This document shows positions 48,797-59,826 of a DNA stretch of 64,000 bases, piece by piece. A model generated the notes under the pieces. It made no database searches and was not told where the DNA came from. It saw only the letters and a list, made by a program, of their open reading frames with translations. Location: NCBI GenBank assembly GCA_000697355.1, contig JNEN01001249.1:186001-250000 (forward strand). The letters run 5' to 3'. Both the position numbers and the translations under genes were made by a program. Positions within the stretch are counted from its first letter, which is position 1. Each line of letters begins with the position of its first letter. Origin of the DNA: Syncephalastrum monosporum B8922 (lineage: Eukaryota > Mucoromycota > Mucoromycetes > Mucorales > Syncephalastraceae).

Positions 48797-51700
48797 ATGG
48801 ACGATCTGGTCAACCTGGATTGGTCCGACAAACCCAAAGCGGCCTCTTCAAAACCGCCGCCATCGATACCCCAAAAACCGACGTATCTTGCGGGCAACCC
48901 TACGCAGAAATCCGCCGGGGACAAGCGAGATGCCTTTGCCGACCTGCTGAATTTGTCGCCCTCATCTCAACAAAAACAACCCGATCGGTCCAAAATGACC
49001 CTCGCCGAGCAACAGCGACTCGGCAGCATGAGCGGGACGGCTTCGCCCCTGGCCCGTGCCACGTGGCAAACCCACACCTCGGCCTCGTCGCCCATCCACC
49101 CGAGTGCGGCCTCGCCCGTCTCGACCCACTCCAACTACTCCGCACCGCGCCAAGCGTCGCCTTCCAACTCGTTCACCACCCTCTCCCCGTCCCCTGCCGC
49201 CGCCTCTCCCCGGCAGCAGCACGCCCAGCAGCAGACAGTCACCGCGACGTCCAGTACCAGTAGCAGCAACAGCAGCAGTGCCAGCGCGCGTCCTGCCGGG
49301 AACCTCGACTCGCTTCTCGACCCGTTTGGCAAGAAGCAAAAGCAGCCCGATACGGCAAATCTGCCGATGCACGCATTGTAAGTTTCACCATGCAGGTCCC
49401 ACCGAACCATCGTACTGAGACATCCTTTGGTCAGACGCTCCCAGGGCACCAAGAGCCCAGACGGCTATTTTCACCCGAACCAGGGCCATCATCAGTGGAA
49501 CCTTGATTTTCTTGACAACAGTCATGCATCCAGCACGACAGACCTTCCACAGCACACTGTGAGCAAACCCTTCTCAAAGGTGGATGCGGGACTGACGTTT
49601 TTTTTTCTTCGAGCAGGAATCCCCGAGTAGTAAGCCAGCCCTGGATCCCTTCGATATCGACTCGCTTGCGCAAGAGACACGGGGCGCCACGCCACACCAA
49701 GCCATTCCCGAGATGGATGACGATAATCCGCTCGGTATTTTGTCCGGGCCCGCTCTACCCCGCTCTACTCCGGTAAGTGTGGCAGTATCGCTACGTGATG
49801 GGGATAATGTGACTCACCCAAAGACCTATCAGACACAGGACGCGGATACACCGTCATCTTCGCCTTCGCCCTCGCTCTCGTCACACGCATCACCCCAGCA
49901 ACGCGCCTCACCCGTACAGCGTCAGAGCGACCTGCTGCTGGCCCAGATGGTAGATATGGGTTTTGAGATGGAGGAAGCCAAGGTGGCCCTGGAAGCCACG
50001 GGCGGTGAGGATCTGCAGAGCGCGGTGGATTTGATCGTGCACAATGCGGCTGCACTTCGAGAGCAGCGCCTACCACAGCGCCAGCCAGAGCCTCAGCAGC
50101 CGGAGCGCTACCAAGACGCTATGGACGACGCGTCGGACACAGCACGGGCGCGTATGGCCTTGTTCAGCGACGAGCCACTGCCCCCGCGCCGGAAGCCGGC
50201 GGCATCCGCCCACGATCGGCCAGAGTCGCCCTCGAGCGAATCTGCGGACAGCAGACAGCAACAACAACAGCAGCAGCAGATCAACTTTCAGCAGCACAAG
50301 GAGAAGATCGTGGCGCAGGCAAGCGAGCTGGGTGGGTTTTTGTACAAGAACGCGAGTCTCTTCGTCAAGACGGGCCGGCAGCGGATCAACAAGGCTGTCG
50401 AGGACTGGCAGGAGCAACAGCGCGCAGAGCAGCTGCACCGGCAGCAGGGCCGGCCGCGCTGGATGACCGAGGCGGTCGAAGACGATCCGGACTTGCAAGC
50501 AGTACGTGAGCAGCAGTTGCGGGAGCAGCAGCAGCGACGACAGCAGCGCCAGCAGCAGCGCGCAGGCAGGACGTCGGACGAAGCCCCGTCCTCCCCCTCC
50601 CAGCCGGAGCAGACACAGCAGGCACAGCAGGTACAGCCCCAGGAGCCGTTCGTGGAGAAGTTTGTCGATGACGACAGTTCGGATGAGGATCCAGAGCTCG
50701 AGAAGCGGCGCGAGATGGAGTGGAAGCAGCTCCAGGAGGCCAAGCGGCGCGAGTATGTCATGCAGAAGCGGCGGCAACAAGAGGAACAGGCGCGTGCCCG
50801 ACGTCAACAGCAACTGAAGGAGGAACAAGACGTCTATGTCTCGCCCTCCCGCCGGCGCGCCACGCCCTCCGCGCGCTCTTCCGCCGCTAGCACGCCGCGG
50901 TCGGGCACGCCCACGCAAGCACGCCCGCCGCCCGCCGCTGTCCAACGCCAGGAGCGACAGCGCCCTGTCGTGGACGCCAGTCCGGACGTGCTCGCGCGCG
51001 CCAATGCGGCGCGGCAGCAGGGCAACGACCAGTTCAAGCTCGGCCAGTTTGGCGACGCCGAGGCGGCCTACACGCGTGCGATCGACGTCCTGCCGAGCGG
51101 GCACGACCACCTCGCGGTGCTGAGCAACAACCGCGCGGCGGCGCTCCTCAAGATGGGCGAGTACAAGCGCTGCATCGCCGACTGCGTGCTGGCCTCCGAC
51201 CTGGCACGCACCGCCCGCGGCGAGGGCCAGCGCGTGTGCGGCGGCATCACGATCGTGTGGCGCGACCAGCTCGTCAAGGCCCTGAGCCGGCAGGCCGAGG
51301 CGTGCGAGCATCTGGAGAAGTACCACGACGCCATCCAGGCCTACGAGGCGCTGATGCAGGTCGAGGGCACGCGCAACGCAAAGATCAACCAGGGTCTCGC
51401 GCGCTGTCGCCAGGCCATCCAGCCCAAGAAGAAGGCACCCACTCCGCCAAAGAAACAACAGCCGCCATCGGCAGCTGCCTCGAACGCAGGCTCGGCCTTC
51501 CCGACGGTAGACTACTCTGTGTTTGAGACAAAACACAGCCAGGGCGTCGAGAACAGCAAGGCGGTGGCGGCCATGCGGGCGCAGGCCGCGCAACAAGAGG
51601 CGGAGGAGGCGGAGCGCCTGAGCAAAACGGACGACGTGAATGCGCGCATCCTGCACTGGAAGGCGGGCAAGGAGCACAATCTACGTGCGCTGCTCGCCAC

Positions 51701-51983
51701 CTTGGATACCCTGTTGTGGCCGGGCGCGCAGTGGCGCGGTGCCAATATCAGCGAGCTGATTGATCCGAAGAAATGCAAGATTACCTACCTCAAGGCCATC
51801 AGCAAAGTCCACCCGGACAAGGTAAGCTAAAAAAAAAAAAAAAAGGAACACGTTGGGTTGTGACAGAGTCGCTTACACCGCTTTTAGCTACCCGCGTCGA
51901 CGACGGTCGAGCAGCGCATGCTGGCCAGCGCTATCTTTAGCACGCTCAACGAAGCGTGGGATGCCTTTAAAAGTCAACCATAG
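48797..51983 (+). CDS. SWA2: Auxilin-like clathrin-uncoating factor (UBA-TPR-J domain, Swa2)
   Basis: Recruits Hsp70 to clathrin-coated vesicles and stimulates uncoating. Five exons (48797-49377, 49435-49558, 49617-49772, 49824-51821, 51888-51983) give 984 aa. N-terminal part is disordered with clathrin/adaptor motifs (DLLNLS, LLDPFG, LDPFDID); then a UBA domain (MVDMGFEMEEAKVALEATGG), a Gln/Arg-rich coiled coil, a three-repeat TPR block (ARQQGNDQFKLGQFGDAEAA onward), and a C-terminal J domain whose HPDK motif is followed immediately by intron 4. This is the Swa2/Aux1 order. ATG 48797 (MDDLVNLDW) was chosen; an upstream in-frame ATG at 48686 would add 37 residues. Intron 3 is 51 nt and stop-free, so it could be retained. 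Confidence 0.93.
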
Positions 51984-53194
51984 ACACACTGACACATACA
52001 CACACATACTCCCTCTCTTTCTCTCTTTAAATGTAACGTGAATTTATCTAATGAATGAAGAAAAAGGAAAAGAAGAATCACACACCTTCAAGGAAGTTGT
52101 CGGGTTAAACTAGATGATTCTGTCTTGCCCTTGCCGTCCTCGTGTTCCCTTTTTTTTTTCTGTTTGCTATCATGCTGGGAAGGCACCATGTTTAAAGCGC
52201 AAATCAAATGGGGTATCATGTTTCATTTCATCTCCATCTAACAGGAAATAACAATGGATACTCGGAAGGAAGTAAGAGAAAGAGAAGCAGAGGCAGCCTG
52301 AGCCGCGCATGGGGCATGCAAATGTTCTTTTTTTTTGGGGGGAGGGGGGAGTCTTTGTGAGCACACTGCACAATGCTCTGTGTTCATACACTGTCCAATC
52401 ACATGTATTGAATGTGCCAATCGGTCCAAGGAAGATGCATGTACGCTGTACATACGTATTTTACATAAGGAACTGCATGCTTTTGAGACAATGAAGAGTA
52501 AGAAAAGCATATGACAAAGTGAGCATAAGGTCATTTTAGCTGAAAGAGATGAATTCCAGTTGTCCAATCCGATATCCTCTTGGTCAGCATCCAAAGTACC
52601 ATGCTTTTTGTTTGCGAACAGCCAGTATAGGGAGGATAGCTTAAACAAATCAGACGGGGTGCATCAAGTTTGAGCGCTTCGCTTTACTATTCGTTTGGTG
52701 TCGATACAATGGGAGTCCTCGATCGTATGATTCGGCGCTGACTTGAAAGTTGCGATGCTCTCAGCTAAAGGGATAAAATACTCCAGAATAATCATCAAAA
52801 GAGAAAACGACACAGTGATATTCGCCTCCAAAGCAGTCAAGGGAGGAAGAAAAATACTCCTATTGTTTTTCTTTTTATGTTCTGTGTTACGATTTGCAGT
52901 CGTCAAGTGGTGTTTCCTCTCAGAACGCCGGTCAGCCATAGGAAAAGAAAGCAAAAAAGACAACAAGAGAGAGAAACTGTCTATACACACGCACACACGC
53001 ACACACACGCACACACACGCACACACACACCAAAAATAAAATAAAAAATAAGACGCGTTGAGGGCGTTCACATTTCAAAGCATCTCCAATCTTTCTTTTT
53101 TCTTTTTTGCATCTTTTCATTTCCGTCTTGATTCTATTTCCACTGGACAGGAAGAAGTGACAGGCTTTATCCTCTTTATACTTTTTGGCTCTCA
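51984..53194. other. Intergenic region with simple repeats
   Basis: Low-complexity stretches only: G-run near 52338-52350, (AC)/(ACGC) tract at about 52987-53029. Contains the auxilin 3' end and NTO1 promoter. No gene supported. Confidence 0.5.
52987..53030. repeat. (CA)n/(CG)-interspersed dinucleotide tract
   Basis: Alternating CACACG/CACACA units of about 44 nt, about 165 nt 5' of the NTO1 start; potential Z-DNA-forming sequence in a promoter. Confidence 0.85.
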
Positions 53195-56100
53195 ATGACG
53201 TTGAAGACGGGTGTACGTAAAAGAGGCGGACGCCGTGGCCGCCCAAAGAAGCATCACCCCCGCCGCCCCTCCACGATGGACCCTCACGCGCCCCATGGCA
53301 GTCCCAATCCAACTGCAGAGAACGGCACAAAAGACAAGGACAACAAAGCCAAAGACGAAGTGTCCTACAAGGACCGTTATCCTGATCTTGATACCAAGGC
53401 CCCCATCCCGATCCTCTCCCTCGACTCGCCCCCACCCTCTCCCTCTCCTCATCCACACCCCACCCAGCAGCCCTCGCCAAAGGATGACCCAGCGGATCTG
53501 ACCCATAATAAGCTGCTGGACAATCTCGATGACTTGGAGGGCCAGTCCTCAGACCTGTCCTCGATGAGTGCGACGCCCATCACCCTGCCCGTCGAAGACG
53601 AGGAGCACCCCACCTTCCACCACCAGAAAGAAGGCGACTGCTACCAAGCCATGTCCACACGGCCGCCCTCCAAAGAAAAAGCGCTGCCCAAGCCCGTCTT
53701 TCACCGCATCGACCACGCCGCGCGAGACGACGCCGACCGCGACGCGTCCACACCCCCCGCCTTCGAACGCCCTTCCTCGCATTATCTGCGCTATACCGGT
53801 AGGTCCAGCCATCGTGAGCTGTCCTTTTTCATGCTTATCCTTATCTCTATGCTTTGTCTCCAGAGCCCTCCGAAGAGGACTTGTACGATCTGGTCGAGTA
53901 CGACATGGATGAGCAAGGTAAGGACAAGGCGGAGGATGTGTCATCCAAAGGGACGGATCTTGACATGCATGGATTAGATGAGCTCTGGCTGAATGCCCTA
54001 AACGAGGACAGGCGGAGGGATAAGCTGGGCGAGTGCACGCCCGATGTCTTTGAAGGCGTCATTGACCAGCTTGAAAAGGAGTGGTTCGATCTGGTGAGTA
54101 CCTGCTATCTCTCTCTCTCCCTCTCTCTGTCTCTCTCATCCATCCTCACCCTTTCTCTCACTAGATCAAAAGCATACCTAAGCCCACCACTGAGGACCCG
54201 ACCCTTCCAGAAGACTCGGCCTGCGCCATCTGCGACGATACCGAATGCGAAAACAGCAACGCCATTGTCTTTTGCGACGGCTGCAACCTGGCCGTGCATC
54301 AAGGCAAGTAAAAAGAAAGCGCCCCGCCCTGTACGCAAAGTCTTACAGAGCTGGCTTGTAGATTGCTATGGTATACCCTATATCCCCGAGGGACAATGGC
54401 TGTGTCGGAAATGCCTCGTCTCGCCCGAGAACCCGGTCTCGTGCCTGTTTTGCCCGAACGAGGGCGGTGCCTTCAAGCAGACCAACACCAACAAGTGGGG
54501 CCACCTGCTGTGCGCGATCTGGATTCCCGAGGTCGGCCTGAGCAACAGCGTCTACATGGAACCGATTGACAACATCAGCAACATCCCCAAGAGCCGATGG
54601 CGTCTGACCTGCTACATTTGCCGGCGGAAGCACGGCGCCTGCATCCAGTGCGACAACAAGCACTGCTTCGTCGCCTTCCATGTGACCTGCGCGCGCTGGG
54701 CCCGCCTCTGCATGCGCATGAAATCGCACAGCTCTCACTTTGACGGGGTCGTTTTCAAAGCGTACTGCGACCGGCACACCCCGCGCGACTACCGCGACCA
54801 GGTCAACGTGGAGCAGAGCGTGCTGGCCGCGCAGGCGTTCTACGCGAATGCAAAGAAGCACAAGAACCGGCCGGTCGCGCGCCAGCGCTACGTCGATTCA
54901 GAAGTGCTCGACGCGCCCGAGCGCAAAAAGAAGCGAAAAGGCAGCGGCATGGACTCGCACAATGTCGTGGCACAGCTGTTGCCGAGTTCCAAGGCTGCGC
55001 GTGCCCACCAGCACCACTACTCGGCCGGAGCCCCCATCGCGCCCGCCCACATTATCAACAAACTCGATAACTTGCGCTGCGTGCAGCAGGCAAACCATTT
55101 GCGGAAAAAGAGTCAGCTTATTACCAAAATTTGCCGCTACTGGTCCCTCAAGCGCGAGTCCAGGCGAGGCGCACCGTTGTTGAAGCGACTGCATCTCGAG
55201 GTGAGTGTGATTGTTATTGGGGACGTTCGCTTTTTCTTGTTTTTACTTAGCCGACTTTTTTGGGTTAGCCATGGACAGCATCGTCCTCTCAGCACAAACA
55301 GTCAGAAGCAGAAAAGGCCCAGCGAGCTGCGGTATGTTGAATGGAAAAAGGTGGAAAGGAGCACTTTTGACTAAATCTGTCTCATAGATCATGATGAGCC
55401 TGCGTGCGGACCTGGAGAAAGTACGCATGCTCTCTGAGCAAGTGCAGAAGCGAGAGAAGCAGAAGCTCGAACGACTGCGCAAGCAAAAGGCCTACCTCGA
55501 CATCATTTTATTCCCTCTCGACTACATTTATCGACCCGTGGTGGAGCGACTGATGGAGTAAGTGATGGAACACAAGTGAAAGAATGAAAAACTGACACGT
55601 TGTGTAGAATGGATAAGCGGGAGCTATTCAGATACCCAGTGACACCCGAGATAGCGCCCGACTACACCGACTTCATCGAGAAGCCCATGTGCTTCATGGA
55701 CATACTCAACCATTTTGATGCGCACGACTATGTCGAGCCCCAGGCCATCGAGGCGGATGTGATGCTGATATGGAGCAACAGCATGACCTACAACAAGCCA
55801 GAAACGACGTACTACAAGACGGCCGAGCGCCTGGAAAAGATCGCGCGCGAGGAACTGAGTCAGGCGCGCGAAGCCTATGACCAGTTGGAGCTGGACGAGG
55901 ACGGCATGCTCGACGTGGCAATTCATCCCGAGATCTTTAGTTACAACACGGTGCAAGTGCCGAGTCCTGAAGAACTTGCGGCCGAGCAGGCGCGCCTCGA
56001 GGAGGAGCGCAAGGAGCAAGAGCGTAAAGCCAAGGCGGAGGCGAGGCGGGCCGCGGAAGCCGAGAAGCGGGCAGCCAGGAAACAAAAGCAGGAAGCAGAG

Positions 56101-57204
56101 CATGCGCGTCGAAGGGAGGCCTACCAGAAGCGCCGGGCAGCAAAAGCGGCCGAAAAGTTGGCGCGCGAGCAGGCCGAGGCCGAAGCAGCTTACCATGCTG
56201 CACAGACTCAGCCGAATGCAGCAGCCGGCGAAGCCGAGACCGAGACCGAGACCGAGCTAGAGTTAGAGCCTGGACTTGAGTCTGAGCGTGAGCCGAAGCG
56301 TGAGCCATCAGGGCAGTCGATCAGCCCGCCCGCGACGCGGTCGGCCACGAGTCAAAAGCAAAAGGTGGCCCAAGCGCAGAAGAAATCACTGGCGACCTCG
56401 GGCAAGGTGACGAAGCGCATGACGCGCAGCATGGGCGACCTGGTGATGCCGACCGCCGAAGAGTTGAGACGCAAGTCGTCGTCCGAGGCACGGCGGTTGG
56501 CATGGCACTCGAGCCAGACACCGGATGCGAACGGGCTCAAGATGGACCGCAAGCGCAAGGGCCCGCCTGGCTGGGCGTATCTCGAGAACAGCAGCGAGGA
56601 CGAGGTCACGCCGCCGCCCGAAAAGCGGGCGCGCACCGTGTCGCCACCCAAACCCAAACCGACCGTCGTCACGTCCTATTCGCACCATCTCATCGTGTGG
56701 GCGCGCGTCAAGGGTTTTCCGCCCCACCCAGCACAGGTAAGGGCGAAAAAAAGAGAGAATATGTGGAAGGGTCAGAGCATAGAAGTTGACGTCTTTTTTT
56801 TTCTATCCTTATTCTCTGTAGATTGTCGATCCAAAGAAAATTGACGTGTCCAAGCGCATCATGGACGCCAAACAGCCGTCGGACAAGGTGCTTGTCGAGT
56901 TTTTCAATGTCCCGGATAAACATCGATGGTAAGTTTGAAAAGCACGAAAGAAAACTAGGCGGAGGAAGACTCACCGGTACTTTTTGAACTGACTAGGGGA
57001 TGGATGGGTGCTTCGAGTGTGTTTGCGTTCGGCGACCCAGAAGTAGATCTTGCGATGCTGATCCAGGTCAAGCGAACGCGCAACAGCCGGCGGATCGAAG
57101 AGGTGCGTGCAGGCTACCGGACAGGATGCAAATTGATGAAGAAGGATCCTGGGCCGCAACTGGAGGCGATGGATACGATCAATGTTCACAAGAAGAAGCG
57201 ATAG
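53195..57204 (+). CDS. NTO1: BRPF/NTO1-type chromatin reader (PHD-zinc knuckle-ePHD, bromodomain, PWWP)
   Basis: Scaffold subunit of a MYST histone H3 acetyltransferase complex (NuA3-like). Ten exons (53195-53798, 53864-53917, 53978-54093, 54165-54303, 54362-55200, 55269-55331, 55388-55557, 55608-56736, 56822-56928, 56997-57204) give 1,142 aa. Order: AT-hook-like RGRPKK near the start, EPL/enhancer-of-polycomb-like segment ([13 protein letters not shown]), PHD finger (CAICDD to HQDCYG to CRKC), C2HC knuckle, extended PHD ([14 protein letters not shown]), helical region, bromodomain (acetyl-lysine Asn in MTYNKPET), a long Lys/Glu/Ala-rich coil and a C-terminal PWWP ([14 protein letters not shown]). 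Intron 4 uses GC (GCAAGT) and is fixed by the HQ-DCYG codon split. Intron 2 (60 nt) is stop-free and could be retained. Confidence 0.95.
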
Positions 57205-57681
57205 ATTGTATATTCCTTTTGATTTCCTATGTGCATATATCAAAACGAAAATAATAATAATACAAAAAAAAAAGGTAAAAGAAAAGAAAAGACAAGTACG
57301 TGATGCGCCCCGTCGATGTGCATAGATCGGCAGGCAGAATATGAGGATTGTGAAGACAGTCCGGAAGGACTTCTTCTATGAAACAAATGTCGTTGGATAA
57401 CAGTCTGTGCAAAAGAAACCTGTTCTTATTCCTCCATAGCCATGGTGCTGTCTCTTTGCGCCTTCAATCAAAGATCAGAGGGAAGGGAAACTTGCTGCAT
57501 AGTTTATCACTGCAACAAGAGGTAGCAGCTTAAGATAATATGCCTAGCATTCACGGCTGATTCACCGTTTTCTGAAATAGAAATTTTGGATGGGGAGAGA
57601 AGATATTATGTTGGGAGCTGCATGGACGCATCTTATCTGTATTGATTTTTCTTCTTTCCTTGAGAGTCCCATTCCTTCGTA
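57205..57681. other. Intergenic region
   Basis: 3' flank of NTO1 (AATAATAATA stretch) and promoter of the SNF1 beta subunit gene. No coding or RNA feature seen. Confidence 0.6.
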
Positions 57682-58945
57682 ATGGGCAACACGTCCTCGA
57701 CGCCCCAGTCAGACAAGGACAAGCACAACAGAAACGACGCAGCCGGCGCATACACAATCGAAGAGTCCGGCGCACCGCCTGCCGTCACCGCCACCAGCTC
57801 GTCATCCACCTCGAGCAGCACTCACAGCACGACCCGGAACACGATCCCTAATAATAGCAGTAGTAGTAATATCACCGGTAGCAATAAGAGACAACATCCC
57901 CATGCCCGCGTCCCATTCCGCCTGTCTGTCACAGGTCCTCCTCCACCGCACGCTTCCGAGCCTGTGTCGGCCACGAGCACTACGAGCGACACGTTTCCCG
58001 AATTCTTCGGCCACCGTCCGCCGTCGCCTTCGTCCAATTCCAATGCCATCGCCCATGCGGGTGCGAATGCCACTGGGAATGGACCAGACGACAAGTCCAA
58101 TGCTAAGTCCAAAGCGGTCCCGGTTGCACCCAAGAAGTCGGGCTGGGTGTCCAGCACAGGCGCCTCCAGTCCGTGGTATGGCTCGCTCTCCTCCTCGGCC
58201 TCCTCCACCCACCAGCGTAGCGACTCGGTTCGTGGACCTTACTATCGCACGCGTGGCATGAGTGTCACGCTTCCAGACAACGAAGACGATCCGCTCCTAC
58301 AGCAGCTGCAGCAGCAGCAACAGCAACAGCAACAACAGCAACAACAGCAGTCGATCTCTCGACGTTTGAGCCGTCAAGGCATCTCCGAGCAAGACAGATC
58401 AAACGGTAACACCCCCACCCTTCCTTCCGATCCATGGTTCTTCTCTCTTTGCGCTACGTTATGCTAACGCACACGTTGTAGGTGTACCCACCATCATCAC
58501 ATGGGCCCAAGGTGGTCAGAACGTCTATGTCACGGGGACATTTAATGGTTGGAAGCACAAAATCAAGTTGGTCAAGAGGTAACGCAGCCAGCCTACGAAT
58601 GAATGAACAAGCATTCCTTGGCTCACCGGCTATCTTATATAGCACTCAGGATTTCACGGCCGTGTTGGACTTGCCACCTGGCACGCACCGGCTAAAGTTC
58701 ATCGTGGACGACGAGTGGAAGTGCTCCAACGAGATGGAAACCGCGACCGACCCGGATGGGAACCTCGTCAACTATCTGCAGGTCATGAATGAGGATGATG
58801 AATTCGCGGACGAATTCGGAGATAGCCGGACGGAGCCAGGTAACATACATGCAACCTTAGAAAGAAAGAAAATAAGAGCCAAAAAAAAAAAAAAAAGGGA
58901 TCACCCAACAAAAAGACAGGAAGAACCCCCATAGCTCACATCCTT

Positions 58946-58986
<41 letters not shown>

Positions 58987-59453
58987 ATACTTCATCCAGA
59001 GCCTCGAGTCCGACAGAAGAGTACACGTCGGAGATCCCCGCCGACCTGTTGGCATTGGCGGCTGCGATAGCCGAGGACGAGAGCGGCGCCATGACCGAGG
59101 CTGGCCGGCGCGCTGCGGCCGAATGGGAACAGAGCCACGCTCAACCGCCCGCCTTGCCACCTCATCTTGACAAGGTCCTCCTCAACCATCAGTCGGTGAG
59201 CGAGGAAGATAACTCGGTCTTACCAGAACCGAACCATGTGACCCTGAACCATCTGTACGCCTGCTCCATCAAGGATAATGTCATGGCCCTCTCCACCACG
59301 ACGCGCTATCGGAAAAAGGTAAAATCATGTATGCTCCATACCAAGACGTTGCTTGTCTAATGCATGCTGTGTCCTTTTTTTTCTTTTTCTTCTTACATTT
59401 ATATCCAGTATGTCACCACCATGTACTACCGTCCCGTCGCACCCAAACCATGA
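57682..59453 (+). CDS. SNF1/AMPK beta subunit (Sip/Gal83 type)
   Basis: Regulatory and targeting subunit of the SNF1/AMP-activated kinase, controlling the response to carbon and energy limitation. Five exons (57682-58405, 58482-58578, 58643-58839, 58987-59318, 59409-59453) give 464 aa. The N-terminus MGNTSS is an N-myristoylation signal, which can anchor the complex to membranes; it is followed by a long Ser/Thr-rich disordered region with a poly-Gln run. The CBM48 glycogen-binding domain (about 243-330: TWAQGGQNVYVTGTFNGW, GTHRLKFIVDDEWKCS) and the C-terminal ASC domain (LNHLYACSIKDNVMALSTT, YVTTMYYRP) are both intact. Intron 3 contains a long CT tract next to the acceptor. Confidence 0.95.
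58949..58984. repeat. (CT)n tract at the SNF1 beta intron 3 acceptor
   Basis: About 17 TC units directly precede the acceptor CAAG at 58984-58986, forming an extreme pyrimidine tract; likely length-variable. Confidence 0.85.
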
Positions 59454-59826
59454 GCTCTACTCCTTTCTTTTTTTTTTTTTTCCTTTTTCCTTCTGCCTGT
59501 CACTCACTTACTCACTTACTCACACACACTCAAACATATTGCTCACAAGTTGACTCACACGCGTATATATATCTTGCTTCCATACATTAAAAACATTCAT
59601 CATGTGCATTCCCTCTATCAATCCTTTAATTATTGCTTTGGTATCATGAATGGGAGGAGGAGGATTTTCTTTTTCAGTCGGTGTAGTATCAGTCAGAATA
59701 TCAACGAAAACAAATTCAATGCAAAACAAACGATTGTATGGCTATTATTTTGCGGTATGCTATTTATAGGGGAGGAAGGTCGTTGGGTATCGTGAAGATG
59801 AATGTGGGATGCGTCTATGCGGGGCA
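59454..59826. other. Convergent 3' intergenic region
   Basis: Between the stops of the SNF1 beta gene (+) and the MFS gene (-); pyrimidine-rich and T-rich with no coding signal. Confidence 0.6.

Noticed and set aside
50070..51677. Long minus-strand open frame (535 codons) across auxilin
   Set aside because: It is the Leu/Arg-rich antisense shadow of a GC-rich, Gln-rich exon whose sense frame has UBA, TPR and J domains.
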